From contig NZ_QJRI01000182.1 in NCBI RefSeq assembly GCF_003254565.1, forward strand, positions 1 through 64,000: a DNA stretch of 64,000 nt, written 5' to 3'. The DNA comes from Flavobacterium nitrogenifigens. Lineage in GTDB: Bacteria > Bacteroidota > Bacteroidia > Flavobacteriales > Flavobacteriaceae. The position numbers were made by a program, and so were the translations under genes. Below the pieces are notes generated by a model, which saw only the letters and a program-made list of their open reading frames with translations, did not search any database and was not told where the DNA came from. Below, one piece after another: positions 1 to 8,253 of the stretch (position 1 is the stretch's first letter; each line of letters starts with the position of its first letter).

Positions 1-1
1 T

Positions 2-454
2 ATTGAAGAGGATAAAATTTGTGACAAGATTTATTTTATAAAAATGGGAGCAGTTCGAAGGTTTTGCATCGAAGATGGAGTAGAAGTTACGAAGTGGATT
101 TATACCGATAATCAATTTGTAACTTCAATGAGTAGTTTCTTTGAACAGAAAGCCTCATTTGAGAATTTTCAAACTTGTGAAGAAACTGTTGTGTATTCAT
201 TGTCTTATTCAGATGAACAGGCCTTATTAGAGTATCCTCTATTTATAAAATTTCATATTAAACAGCTTCGGCATTATCTTTCCAAAATAAATGAGTTTAA
301 TCATTTATTTCGCTTAATGACTGCAGAGAAAAAATACTTATTTCTGTTAGAGTCATTTCCTCAAATTATTAAAAAAGCTAAATTGAAGCATATTGCGTCA
401 TTAATAGGGGTAAGTCAAGAAACTCTGAGTAGGATTCGTGCATCAATTATTTGA
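2..454 (+). CDS. Crp/Fnr-family transcriptional regulator (5' end outside window)
   Basis: The frame is open from the first bases of the window, so only the last ~150 residues are visible. The first Met inside the window (base 44) is internal. The visible part holds the end of a cyclic-nucleotide-binding-like beta-roll, a long dimerisation helix (around FIKFHIKQLRHYLSKINEF) and a C-terminal helix-turn-helix (IASLIGVSQETLSRIR). This is the layout of flavobacterial Crp/Fnr proteins that sense small molecules or redox state. The sensor pocket is mostly outside the window, so the ligand cannot be judged. An lpxA-like gene follows 63 nt downstream on the same strand; whether the regulator controls it is unknown. 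Confidence 0.85.
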   Translation: MEEDKICDKIYFIKMGAVRRFCIEDGVEVTKWIYTDNQFVTSMSSFFEQKASFENFQTCEETVVYSLSYSDEQALLEYPLFIKFHIKQLRHYLSKINEFNHLFRLMTAEKKYLFLLESFPQIIKKAKLKHIASLIGVSQETLSRIRASII

Positions 455-517
455 CATTACATCAATAAAAAGTATCTAAAGTTTTTGAATTTTTGTGGCT
501 AATTAAAGATGTAAAAA

Positions 518-1291
518 TTGAAAGATACTTTTATTGATAAGAGAGCTGTGCTGGGAACTAATATTCGCATAGGAAATAATGTTGTTATTGAGCAGGATGT
601 CACAATTGGTAATAATACGCAGATAGGTAATAATGTGACTATTTTAAGCGGATCTAGAATTGGAGAAAATTGTGAGATTCATTCTAATGTAGTTTTAGGC
701 GGTGCGCCTCAGGATTTGAAATACAAAGGAGAGTACACTCTTTTGGAAATAGGAGATAAGAATATAATCAGGGAATTTGTAACAATTAATAAAGGGACAA
801 TTTCCAAAGGAAAAACAAGTATTGGCAATTCAAATTTGATTATGTCTAATGCACATATCGGGCATGATTGTATTATTGGCAATAATTGTATCATAGGTTT
901 TAGTGTCGGAATGGCTGGTGAAGTAATTGTAGAAGATTGGGTAAATATTAGCGGACTAACTGCTATACATCAATTTTCGGTCATTGGCGAACATGCTATG
1001 ATTAGTGGTTTAAGCCGAGTAGTTAAAGATGTTCCGCCTTATGTAGTTGTTGCACATGAGCCTTTGAGATTTGCTGGAGTAAATACTGTTGGTCTGAGAC
1101 GAAGAGGATTTGATTCTAGAAATATTGATGAGCTTCGGTCGATTTATAGAATTCTATTCCAGGAAAGGAGAAATACAAAATTCGCACTTGAAGTAATCAA
1201 TAATGAATTTGAGAAAACCGAAGAAAGAGATAAGATTCTAAATTTTGTTCGTGATTCTAAAAGAGGAATTATTAAAGGTTTTGAATTTTAA
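518..1291 (+). CDS. lpxA: LpxA-like acyl-[ACP]--UDP-N-acetylglucosamine O-acyltransferase
   Basis: A 257-residue left-handed beta-helix protein with hexapeptide repeats (IGNNV, IGNNT and so on) through residue ~165 and a helical C-terminal domain. The GGAPQD signature is at 61-66. The AHIGHDC segment places the presumed catalytic histidine at H116, matching E. coli LpxA H125. The family transfers a 3-hydroxyacyl chain to the 3-OH of UDP-GlcNAc, the first step of lipid A synthesis, in the cytosol. A TTG start is used: a TAA lies in frame just upstream and no ATG fits. It stands apart from lpxD, lpxC/fabZ or lpxB, so it may be a second, specialised copy acting on another sugar or acyl chain. 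The family is certain; the exact substrate is not. Confidence 0.8.
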   Translation: MKDTFIDKRAVLGTNIRIGNNVVIEQDVTIGNNTQIGNNVTILSGSRIGENCEIHSNVVLGGAPQDLKYKGEYTLLEIGDKNIIREFVTINKGTISKGKTSIGNSNLIMSNAHIGHDCIIGNNCIIGFSVGMAGEVIVEDWVNISGLTAIHQFSVIGEHAMISGLSRVVKDVPPYVVVAHEPLRFAGVNTVGLRRRGFDSRNIDELRSIYRILFQERRNTKFALEVINNEFEKTEERDKILNFVRDSKRGIIKGFEF

Positions 1292-1337
1292 ATTTATAAA
1301 AATGCTAAATTTATATGTTTAATAAATAAATCCATAA

Positions 1338-1931
1338 ATGACAAAATATAGTGTAAACTCCAAAGTTGATTTTTATTTCGAAAAAGCTGAAAAATGGAAA
1401 GCTGAAATTGAACAAATGAGAGAGATTGTTTTAGACTGTCATTTGTCTGAAGAATTGAAATGGGGATCTCCTTGTTATACTTTCGAAAACGCAAATATTG
1501 TTTTGATTCATTATTTTAAAGAATATTGTGCTTTTTTGTTTTTTAAAGGCGCTTTAATGAAAGATCCCGATAATATTTTGATTCAGCAATCAGATAATGT
1601 ACAGGCAGCGCGTCAAGTTCGATTTACTAAGGTGGAAGATATTTTGGCGAAAAAAGAAATTTTAAAAAAGTATATTTTTGAAGCGGCCGAAATTGAAAAA
1701 TCAGGGCAAAAAGTAGAATTGAAAAAAGTTTCTGATTTTGAAGTTGCCGAAGAGCTTCAGCATAAATTTGATTCTGATGCAGATTTTAAGAAAGCTTTCT
1801 ATGCTTTGACTCCTGGAAGACAGAGAGCATATTTACTCCATTTTTCCCAACCTAAACAATCTAAAACTAGAGAAGCTAGAGTAGAAAAAAATATTCAACG
1901 AATTCTAGATGGAAAAGGATTGAATGATTAA
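1338..1931 (+). CDS. YdeI/OmpD-associated family protein with DUF1801 domain
   Basis: A 197-residue protein with an N-terminal DUF1801-like domain (about 15-115, with the typical segment LKWGSPCYTFENANIVLIHYFK) and a C-terminal YdeI/OmpD-associated segment (about 135-197, with FYALTPGRQRAYLLHFSQPKQSKTR split over the domain end). The C-terminal arginine/lysine-rich motif is characteristic of this family. Its biochemical role is not established; members have been linked to bacteriocin or peptide tolerance. It has no signal peptide and is probably cytosolic. It lies 46 nt after the lpxA-like gene and ends at a bidirectional terminator, so the two may be co-transcribed. Confidence 0.8.
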   Translation: MTKYSVNSKVDFYFEKAEKWKAEIEQMREIVLDCHLSEELKWGSPCYTFENANIVLIHYFKEYCAFLFFKGALMKDPDNILIQQSDNVQAARQVRFTKVEDILAKKEILKKYIFEAAEIEKSGQKVELKKVSDFEVAEELQHKFDSDADFKKAFYALTPGRQRAYLLHFSQPKQSKTREARVEKNIQRILDGKGLND

Positions 1932-1952
1932 AAAACATATTGATAAAAAGAA

Positions 1953-1980
1953 AAACTCCTTTAAAGCAAAGGAGTTTTTT
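1953..1980. terminator. Bidirectional intrinsic terminator
   Basis: The arms AACTCCTTT and AAAGGAGTT flank a short AAGC loop, with A-rich sequence before and a T run after. It lies between the convergent YdeI-like and EamA genes and can serve both strands. Confidence 0.8.
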
Positions 1981-1994
1981 TTGTTTTTACAGTT

Positions 1995-2885
1995 CTAAGA
2001 GATTTGTTGCTCTACTATATCTTTCCTTCGAATAGAAATTATAGATTGGAATAAAACAGAAGTCATGACCAAGCTTATTCCTATGTAAAAAGAGAAATTG
2101 ACCGATTGGCCTTCATTAAAAAATAAAAAGGCTAATATTATAGAATAAATTGGCTCTAAGTTAAATGTTAGATTTATGGTAAAAGCAGGAATCTTTTTTA
2201 GCGATTCTGCAAACATTACATAAAGAGCAACGGTACAGCATGAAGCTAAAATCAATAAATACATGATATCTTTTAAACTCGGAATAAAAGTCTGTTCTGG
2301 AAAGTTGTAAAAGTAAAATGGCAGAATGAGTCCTAATACTAAAGTTCCGCCAAGCATCTGATAAAAATTAATGAGTTTGCTGTCGTAAGATTGTACCAGC
2401 CTTTCGTTGTAAATAGTGTATAAGGCCGCAAATGCAGACGAAATTACTCCAAGTAAAATTCCTAGTTGATAAGAAGAATCAAAATGGAAAATGAGACTTA
2501 TTCCCAACAAGGTCAGCATGCTTAATAATACCTGAACAAGATTGAATCTTTTTTTATTGAGAATTGGCTCAAAAAAAGCAGTAAAAAAACTAGTTAGACA
2601 ATAACAGACCACACCAATTGATATGTTAGAATATTTAATGCTGGCATAGAAGAAAATCCAATGAATGGTAATCAACACTCCAGCTTTAGAAATTTTTACG
2701 GCTTCAGAAAAAGACTTCAGCGTTTTGAGCTTATATATTTTTAGAATAAAAAATAGAATAATAGAAGCAAATAATACTCTATGCCAAACTAAAGTAATTT
2801 CGTTAAGAGAAATAAGTTTTCCGAAAACGCCAGTAAAACCGGCAAGTAAAACTGCAGTATGCAGTATCAAATAAGATTTTTTCAT
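1995..2885 (-). CDS. EamA/DMT-family permease
   Basis: A 296-residue protein of about ten membrane helices arranged as two repeated EamA halves, typical of drug/metabolite transporters (RhaT/YdcZ-like) of the inner membrane. The start is placed at the Met of MKKSYLIL, directly before the first helix. An upstream in-frame Met at 2954 would add 23 polar residues and overlap the leader region, so I reject it. The substrate cannot be read from sequence; the family exports or imports amino acids, nucleosides and small drugs. The gene has a ~120-nt leader containing a tiny ORF and a terminator-like hairpin, which suggests attenuation control. Confidence 0.85.
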   Translation of the reverse strand: MKKSYLILHTAVLLAGFTGVFGKLISLNEITLVWHRVLFASIILFFILKIYKLKTLKSFSEAVKISKAGVLITIHWIFFYASIKYSNISIGVVCYCLTSFFTAFFEPILNKKRFNLVQVLLSMLTLLGISLIFHFDSSYQLGILLGVISSAFAALYTIYNERLVQSYDSKLINFYQMLGGTLVLGLILPFYFYNFPEQTFIPSLKDIMYLLILASCCTVALYVMFAESLKKIPAFTINLTFNLEPIYSIILAFLFFNEGQSVNFSFYIGISLVMTSVLFQSIISIRRKDIVEQQIS

Positions 2886-2952
2886 AAGAAGTTGTCTATC
2901 CTTTTTTGAAGGATATTTTTGAATATTAATAATGTAATTGAGATAAAGGCAC

Positions 2953-2977
2953 AAAAAATCGGACTGAAGATTCAGTC
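2953..2977 (-). promoter_or_regulatory. Putative attenuator hairpin in the EamA gene leader
   Basis: On the minus strand GACTGAA-TC-TTCAGTC forms a perfect 7-bp hairpin, followed after four bases by six Ts. That is the form of an intrinsic terminator, yet it lies 68 nt upstream of the EamA start and 32 nt after the stop of a 10-codon ORF. A further weak hairpin (TTAATAC with GTATTGA) lies between the two. On the plus strand no T run follows, so the hairpin is oriented toward the EamA gene. Confidence 0.55.
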
Positions 2978-3008
2978 AAGTGTCAATACTAAAGAAGGGT
3001 ATTAATAT

Positions 3009-3041
3009 TTATGGAGGAGGAAGACAACCTTTAAAAGTCAT
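3009..3041 (-). CDS. Possible leader peptide MTFKGCLPPP upstream of the EamA gene
   Basis: A 10-codon ORF, ATG ... TGT CTT CCT CCT CCA TAA, encodes a peptide ending Cys-Leu-Pro-Pro-Pro. Three consecutive prolines slow the ribosome unless EF-P assists, and a stall at the last proline before a stop is a common design in leader peptides. The codons for Gly-Cys (GGTTGTC) can also pair with GACAAC just before the EamA ATG. Its translation is inferred, not shown; the ORF is short enough to arise by chance. Confidence 0.4.
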   Translation of the reverse strand: MTFKGCLPPP

Positions 3042-3060
3042 AATAAAATTTGATTTTCAG

Positions 3061-3068
3061 CAAAATTA
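3061..3068 (-). promoter_or_regulatory. Candidate -7 element for the EamA leader transcript
   Basis: The minus strand reads TAATTTTG, a match to the flavobacterial TAnnTTTG box, about 20 nt before the leader-peptide ATG. No clear TTG is seen at the expected -33 distance, so the call rests on one box only. The rest of the gap between the EamA and acyltransferase genes (about 3069-3228) shows nothing I can name. Confidence 0.35.
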
Positions 3069-3228
3069 GAAAAAAAGCATTCTTAGAAAAAATGTAAAAA
3101 GTTATTTTAATGTGAAACTTCAAACATTTTAACAGTTGAATTGAATAAATCTGATTTTGATTTCAGTATTAATTTGTAGAACTTGCAACGATACCAAATT
3201 ATCTAATTTATAAGTTTATTGCAATCTA

Positions 3229-4329
3229 ATGAGTACAAGCCAGTCAACTACAGCAGTTCTTGAAACAAAACAGCATTTTGAAATTTTAGATGGATTAAGA
3301 GGTATCGCAGCTTTTGCAGTTGTTGTGTTTCATTTTATGGAATGGATTTTTACCGATCCAAGTCAGAATTTTATAGGACATGGATTTTTGGCTGTCGATT
3401 TTTTCTTTTGCCTTTCGGGATTTGTAATAGGATATGCTTACGATGACCGCATTGCAAAAATGGGACTTCGCAATTTCTTTATATCGAGAATTATCAGATT
3501 ACATCCTTTAGTCATAGCAGGATCAATATTAGGATTATTGGCGTTTTTATTTGATCCGTTTGGAGGACATTTGGAATTGTATAGTACAGGAAAAATTATT
3601 TTGACATTTATTTGTTCTCTGTTTCTTATTCCCTTTCCTGTTATTGCCGATCGCGGATTTAATTTATTTAGTTTTAATGCGCCTGCTTGGTCATTGTTTT
3701 GGGAATATATTGCCAATATCGTTTATGCATTTGTTCTATATAGAATTAGAAAGAGCTTTTTATTACTGTTAACTATATTAGCAGCAATTGCAATTTGTTA
3801 TGTCGGATATAATTCAGGAAATTTATTAGGAGGCTGGAGTGGTCCGACTTTTTGGGATGGATGTGCTAGAATTTCCTATTCTTTTTTAGCTGGATTACTT
3901 ATTTACAGATCCAATTGGATTATTAAAAATAAGCTTGGTTTTGGCGGATTGACTATTTTATTACTATTAGCTTTTATTATGCCATTTTCAGAATGGAATT
4001 GGATATCAGAACCATTAGTTGTGTTGATTTATTTTCCATTATTAATTTCTTTGGGAGCTGGAGCTGTCTTTAGACCTGGATTAAAAAAGGCTTGTATCTT
4101 CTCGGGGAAAATATCGTATCCATTGTATATGACACATTATGCAGTTTTATGGATGTTTGGAAATTATTATACCAATTATAAACCAGACACAACACAATTG
4201 ACTTTAATAGTAATAACTTCTGTCATTTTGTTGGTTGGGTTTGCATATTTAGTAATGGTTTTATATGATATTCCGTTACGAAATTATTTGAACAATAAAA
4301 GAAAGAAAAGGGCAACAGCAAATCCTTAA
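3229..4329 (+). CDS. Acyltransferase-3 family membrane protein (OafA/YrhL-like)
   Basis: A 366-residue integral membrane protein of about ten helices. The N-terminal signature LDGLRGIAAFAVVVFHF (residues ~21-37) carries the conserved Arg and the presumed catalytic His of acyltransferase family 3. Members O-acetylate surface glycans such as O-antigen, peptidoglycan or exopolysaccharide, using an acyl donor from the cytosolic side. No SGNH domain is fused at the C-terminus. The acceptor cannot be inferred, because no glycan cluster surrounds it; the gene stands alone between a divergent EamA gene and a secreted-protein gene. Confidence 0.88.
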   Translation: MSTSQSTTAVLETKQHFEILDGLRGIAAFAVVVFHFMEWIFTDPSQNFIGHGFLAVDFFFCLSGFVIGYAYDDRIAKMGLRNFFISRIIRLHPLVIAGSILGLLAFLFDPFGGHLELYSTGKIILTFICSLFLIPFPVIADRGFNLFSFNAPAWSLFWEYIANIVYAFVLYRIRKSFLLLLTILAAIAICYVGYNSGNLLGGWSGPTFWDGCARISYSFLAGLLIYRSNWIIKNKLGFGGLTILLLLAFIMPFSEWNWISEPLVVLIYFPLLISLGAGAVFRPGLKKACIFSGKISYPLYMTHYAVLWMFGNYYTNYKPDTTQLTLIVITSVILLVGFAYLVMVLYDIPLRNYLNNKRKKRATANP

Positions 4330-4448
4330 CTATAAATTTTCGATACGAGCTTCTGGTTATTTCTGTTAATTGCGATATCAGAATTAATAAACATAGTATA
4401 TTAGCTTTATAATCTTACAAAGGGTTTAATAACTTAAAATAAGTCAGC

Positions 4449-5825
4449 TTGAAAATTAATATTGTAACAAAGTATTTGTTTCTTCTTTTAGCAGTACAGA
4501 CGTTTGGGCAAAATGCCACTTTTAAAATTAAATATTCAGAACAGTTGGCTGTTTTTGTTTTTTTAGAAAATTTATCGGATTATTATCCAGACAATGCTTT
4601 TAAAACAGAATTTCAAAACTCAAGATACAATATTGAGAAGTATAAAAATATAATCTCAAAATTTGATCAGTTGTCTATTTCTTATAGTTTTCGATTTGAA
4701 GATTTTCCGTACGGATCAAAGAAAACAATGCAGACGCAGGATGTTTTGAAAAAGAATTTGATTGAAACTAACAATTTAAATGATTTCAAAGTTCGTTCTA
4801 TGGGAATGATTCCTAATAAAACTTTGAGCGATTTAGGAGAATGTATTTCAGAATTTACCCCGATTTACAATGAATTGATCTATAATCCGAATAGAGAAAA
4901 GTTCGAAAAGCAGCTAGATGAAATTAAAAAATATTCTGAAGAACATCAGATAGAAAATTATTTTAAAACAGGATTAGTGTTTTATAATTCCAGTTGGGAT
5001 AATTCAATTCCGTTTGAAGCTGCTTTTTATCCGCTACCCAATTCAAAAGGATTTACGGCCTCTGCTTTTTGCAATAATTTCGTGAGTGCAATTCAAACGG
5101 ATTTAAAATCACATAAAGATTTGTTTAGTGTAATGATGCACGAGACCTACCATATCATTTATGACGAACAATCGCTGGAAGTCAAAAGAGAAATGGATAC
5201 TTATTTCAAGGAAAACAAATCAAAATGCAGTAATTATTCGTATCAGTTATTGAATGAAGTTTTGGCGACCGTATTGGGCAACGGATATGTTTATGAAAAA
5301 TTGGATGGAAAAGTAGATGCTGGAGAATGGTACAATAATAAATATATCAATTTGATGGCAAAACAAATTTATCCGTTAGCCAAAGAATATATTGAACAAA
5401 AGAAGCCAATTGATAAAAATTTCATAGATCAGTACATTCAGCTATATGAAGCCAATTTTCCAGATTGGATTAACGAACTAGAGAACATAATGACGTATCG
5501 TTATGTGATTACAGAAAACGAAAAAGATTTTAGAGATATAAACAAGATATTTCGTTATCGTTCAAGAACAGAATACGAAGATCAAATCACAGAAAATAGT
5601 ATAGAAAAAATGAAGCAGACGCCATTGACCAAAATGGTAATTATTTCAAAAGACAGTAAGGGAAAAATTAAATTGCTAAAAAATAAGTTTAATGAATTGA
5701 AAAACTGGAAAGCAAATCCCGATAAAGAATTTGCAGACAAGATTTTTTTAGCCGATAAAAGTCAGTTGATAATCGTGAATCAGAAAAAATCTGATTTGCA
5801 AGTATTAATTAATTCTATAAAATAA
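4449..5825 (+). CDS. Secreted protein with HExxH zinc-peptidase-like motif, family not recognised
   Basis: A 458-residue protein with a signal peptide ending near FGQ (residues 1-21). A TTG start is needed to include the signal peptide. I do not recognise the family as a whole. Residues 229-239 read MMHETYHIIYD, a canonical HExxH zinc site (H231, E232, H235). A glutamate at 270 in LLNEVLATVLGNG is well placed as the third ligand of a gluzincin. This makes it a probable exported metallopeptidase, but the fold is unproven. It starts ~120 nt after the acyltransferase gene and ~60 nt before the AraC-type regulator on the same strand. Confidence 0.7.
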   Translation: MKINIVTKYLFLLLAVQTFGQNATFKIKYSEQLAVFVFLENLSDYYPDNAFKTEFQNSRYNIEKYKNIISKFDQLSISYSFRFEDFPYGSKKTMQTQDVLKKNLIETNNLNDFKVRSMGMIPNKTLSDLGECISEFTPIYNELIYNPNREKFEKQLDEIKKYSEEHQIENYFKTGLVFYNSSWDNSIPFEAAFYPLPNSKGFTASAFCNNFVSAIQTDLKSHKDLFSVMMHETYHIIYDEQSLEVKREMDTYFKENKSKCSNYSYQLLNEVLATVLGNGYVYEKLDGKVDAGEWYNNKYINLMAKQIYPLAKEYIEQKKPIDKNFIDQYIQLYEANFPDWINELENIMTYRYVITENEKDFRDINKIFRYRSRTEYEDQITENSIEKMKQTPLTKMVIISKDSKGKIKLLKNKFNELKNWKANPDKEFADKIFLADKSQLIIVNQKKSDLQVLINSIK

Positions 5826-5888
5826 GCTCGGCGAGAATATTTCTTATATTCGTTTGAAAAAAAATAAAACCAAAAAATAAAATAGTGA

Positions 5889-7028
5889 ATGGATAAGATT
5901 AATGTATTAATTATTGCAACCATAATTACTTTGTTCATTTCATTATTGCTAATATTTTTTCTGCTCACCGTTAAAACAAAAGACAAAACAAGTAATATTC
6001 TTTTTGCTGTTTTTCTTTTTATAAATGCAATAGACTTAACAGATCCTCTCTTCGGATTAATGTTTGATGGTCCCTCAAATCTTGGAATGTTTAAAACTAC
6101 AATTGCTTTTTTTCAAATTCCGATATTTTACCTTTATGTATTATCCGTTTCCTATTCTGACTTTAAATTAAAACCGAAATATCTCATACATGCAATTCCG
6201 TTTTTAATAGTAAATGTAGTTTTAGTGCCACGTTTTTATGCTGTGGATGCCGCTTCGAAAATGGATTTTATTATAAATCGCAGAAATATGATCGAACTGC
6301 AGTTTACTCATATTTTAATACATATTCAGATCATTGTTTATTTTACAACTATTTTTATGTTATTAAAAAAAGCAAAAAAGCTGTATCTCGAAAATAATGC
6401 TGGCACTCATATTAATTCTTATAATTGGTTATTTCAGTTTACAACTGTTCTAGCGATTCTGTATTTGATTGTTATTGTAAAAAATATTTTCAAATTTTCA
6501 GAATATCCATATATCTCTGAAGGGATAAAAGTTGGAATTATGGTATTACAGCTTTTTATCATTTGCTGGTATTTGTTTAAAGCTTTAAATAATCCCGATC
6601 TATTCAGGAATATCGATTCAAAATTAAAACTGGTAAAAGATATCGTTTCTGAAGAAAAAACTAATACACCTACAGTAGTAAGCGATAAAGAGTACAACGA
6701 GGAGCTATTGAAACTGCAGCGTTATATGAATGAAAAAAAGCCATTTCTTAATCCTTCTCTAACAATTCAAGATGTCTCAAATGAAATTCAAATTCCTGTT
6801 CGAGATTTATCTCTTTTGATCAACCATAAACTAGAACAGCACTTTTACGATTTCATTAATGCCTATCGCATAGAAGATGCAAAGAGTATTTTAAAAGATA
6901 TTACAAAAAGTAAAGTGACTATTTTAGAAATTTTGTACGAAGTAGGCTTTAATTCAAAATCTTCTTTCAATACTGCTTTTAAAAAGCATACTGGTTTTAC
7001 TCCTACTGATTTTCGTAAATCCTTGTAG
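5889..7028 (+). CDS. Membrane-anchored AraC-family transcriptional regulator
   Basis: A 379-residue protein with about seven hydrophobic helices in residues 1-245, a linker (about 245-275), and a C-terminal AraC/XylS DNA-binding domain with two helix-turn-helices (around LTIQDVSNEIQIPVRDLSLLI, and ILEILYEVGFNSKSSFNTAF ending KHTGFTPTDFRKS). This fusion of an integral membrane sensor with AraC is common in Flavobacteriia. The signal is unknown. The serine-hydrolase gene follows 132 nt downstream, and that gap holds three copies of GCGTAC (see 7049-7102), so the neighbour is a plausible target. Confidence 0.85.
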   Translation: MDKINVLIIATIITLFISLLLIFFLLTVKTKDKTSNILFAVFLFINAIDLTDPLFGLMFDGPSNLGMFKTTIAFFQIPIFYLYVLSVSYSDFKLKPKYLIHAIPFLIVNVVLVPRFYAVDAASKMDFIINRRNMIELQFTHILIHIQIIVYFTTIFMLLKKAKKLYLENNAGTHINSYNWLFQFTTVLAILYLIVIVKNIFKFSEYPYISEGIKVGIMVLQLFIICWYLFKALNNPDLFRNIDSKLKLVKDIVSEEKTNTPTVVSDKEYNEELLKLQRYMNEKKPFLNPSLTIQDVSNEIQIPVRDLSLLINHKLEQHFYDFINAYRIEDAKSILKDITKSKVTILEILYEVGFNSKSSFNTAFKKHTGFTPTDFRKSL

Positions 7029-7048
7029 ATTATAGTTTTGTAATTATT

Positions 7049-7102
7049 CGTACGCGTTTTTTTTAAGAAATGCGTACGAGTAGTTTTATTCGGTCGCGTA
7101 CC
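7049..7102. promoter_or_regulatory. Three copies of a GCGTAC motif, possible operator
   Basis: GTACGC occurs within CGTACGCG (7049-7056) and GCGTAC at 7072-7077 and 7096-7101. The first two form an inverted repeat (TCGTACGC with GCGTACGA) over a T-rich loop, which could also act as a weak terminator for the AraC gene. The second and third are direct repeats 24 nt apart. Such GC-rich hexamers are rare in this AT-rich DNA. Confidence 0.4.
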
Positions 7103-7160
7103 ATAAGTTTCTTTCGCAAGTTTGTATCGAAATAAATTTATAACCATAAAAAACGATACG

Positions 7161-8246
7161 ATGAAAACTTCAGTAAAACTTTTAGCAGCACTTTTATTAG
7201 TAACTAATTTTTCTTTTGGACAAGGAATTTTTCAAAAGATTGATTCGATAATAAAAGATAATCACCAAAAAAATCCCAATGTAGGCATTAGTGTAGGCTT
7301 TGTTTTAAACAGTGAAGAATATTATACAGCATACGGAAATTTGAATGCTGAGAGTCAAATTAAAATTGACAAAAATTCAATATTTGAAATTGCGTCTATT
7401 ACTAAAATTTTAACCTCAAACTTAATTGCACAGGCTGCTATTGAGAAAAAATTAAAATTAGAGGATTATATTGACAGCTACTTACCAAAAGAATATGTGC
7501 TGCAAAACAATCTTAAAAATAAAATTAAAATTTCAGATCTGGCATCACATCAATCTGGTTTACCAGATATAGATTTTGGGAAATTAATTGAACTAAATCC
7601 GCAACAGCCTATAAGCAGTGTAACCAAAGAATCATTGGCTGCAATTGTTAATAACTGCACAGAATTAAAAGATTATGGCAAATACCGTTATTCTACAATC
7701 GGATATACTTTGCTTGGACAGATATTAGAAAAAGTGTATAACAAAAGTTACGATGAGATTATCACTAGCAAAATGATAAAACCATTAAAAATGACTCGTA
7801 CCTTAACTAAGGATTTTAATGTAAAAAACTGTACAGTTGGCCATAATCCTGAAGGAGGCATTCAAGAGTTTTTTAATTGGAATATTACTGCACCTGCAGG
7901 ATTAGTAAAATCGAATGCTTCTGATATGGTTACATATTTAAAAGCAATTTTAAACAAAGAAGCGAAAGTAGGAAAGGCAGCCCTGATTACCGAAAGTATA
8001 TTTTATAAAGATGAAAAGAGAGAATTAGGATTGGGTATAAATATTGTAACAGATGAGAAAAATACAATTTATATGAAATCTGGCGATTCGATGGGGCAGT
8101 CTTCAATAATATGTTATGATAGGGCTAAAAATTGGGGAATTATAATACTGTTAAATTATAGAAACTCAAAAATGAGACAAAACATGTTAAATGAAATTTA
8201 TGAAACAGTTTTGAAAAATTCAGAATTAGATAAGACAGATTTATAA
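7161..8246 (+). CDS. Secreted serine hydrolase (beta-lactamase/penicillin-binding-protein superfamily, class C-like)
   Basis: A 361-residue protein with a signal peptide ending near SFGQ (residues 1-21). The start is set at MKTSVKLL, since the earlier in-frame Met gives no better signal. The SxxK motif is S79-I-T-K82 in FEIASITKIL. The second motif reads Y177-S-T, where many relatives have YxN, and the third is a loose SGDSMGQSS in place of HxG. Members are periplasmic D-peptidases, esterases or beta-lactamases, so antibiotic hydrolysis should not be assumed. It follows the membrane AraC regulator and ends at a strong terminator. Confidence 0.82.
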   Translation: MKTSVKLLAALLLVTNFSFGQGIFQKIDSIIKDNHQKNPNVGISVGFVLNSEEYYTAYGNLNAESQIKIDKNSIFEIASITKILTSNLIAQAAIEKKLKLEDYIDSYLPKEYVLQNNLKNKIKISDLASHQSGLPDIDFGKLIELNPQQPISSVTKESLAAIVNNCTELKDYGKYRYSTIGYTLLGQILEKVYNKSYDEIITSKMIKPLKMTRTLTKDFNVKNCTVGHNPEGGIQEFFNWNITAPAGLVKSNASDMVTYLKAILNKEAKVGKAALITESIFYKDEKRELGLGINIVTDEKNTIYMKSGDSMGQSSIICYDRAKNWGIIILLNYRNSKMRQNMLNEIYETVLKNSELDKTDL

Positions 8247-8253
8247 TATTCGC

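Noticed and set aside
3229..3231. Full promoter for the acyltransferase-3 gene
   Set aside because: Upstream AT-rich sequence has near matches (TTAATTTG) but none fits TAnnTTTG with a TTG at proper spacing.
7161..8246. True beta-lactamase
   Set aside because: The second and third active-site motifs differ from class C enzymes (YST and SGDSMG), so a generic serine hydrolase is the safe call.
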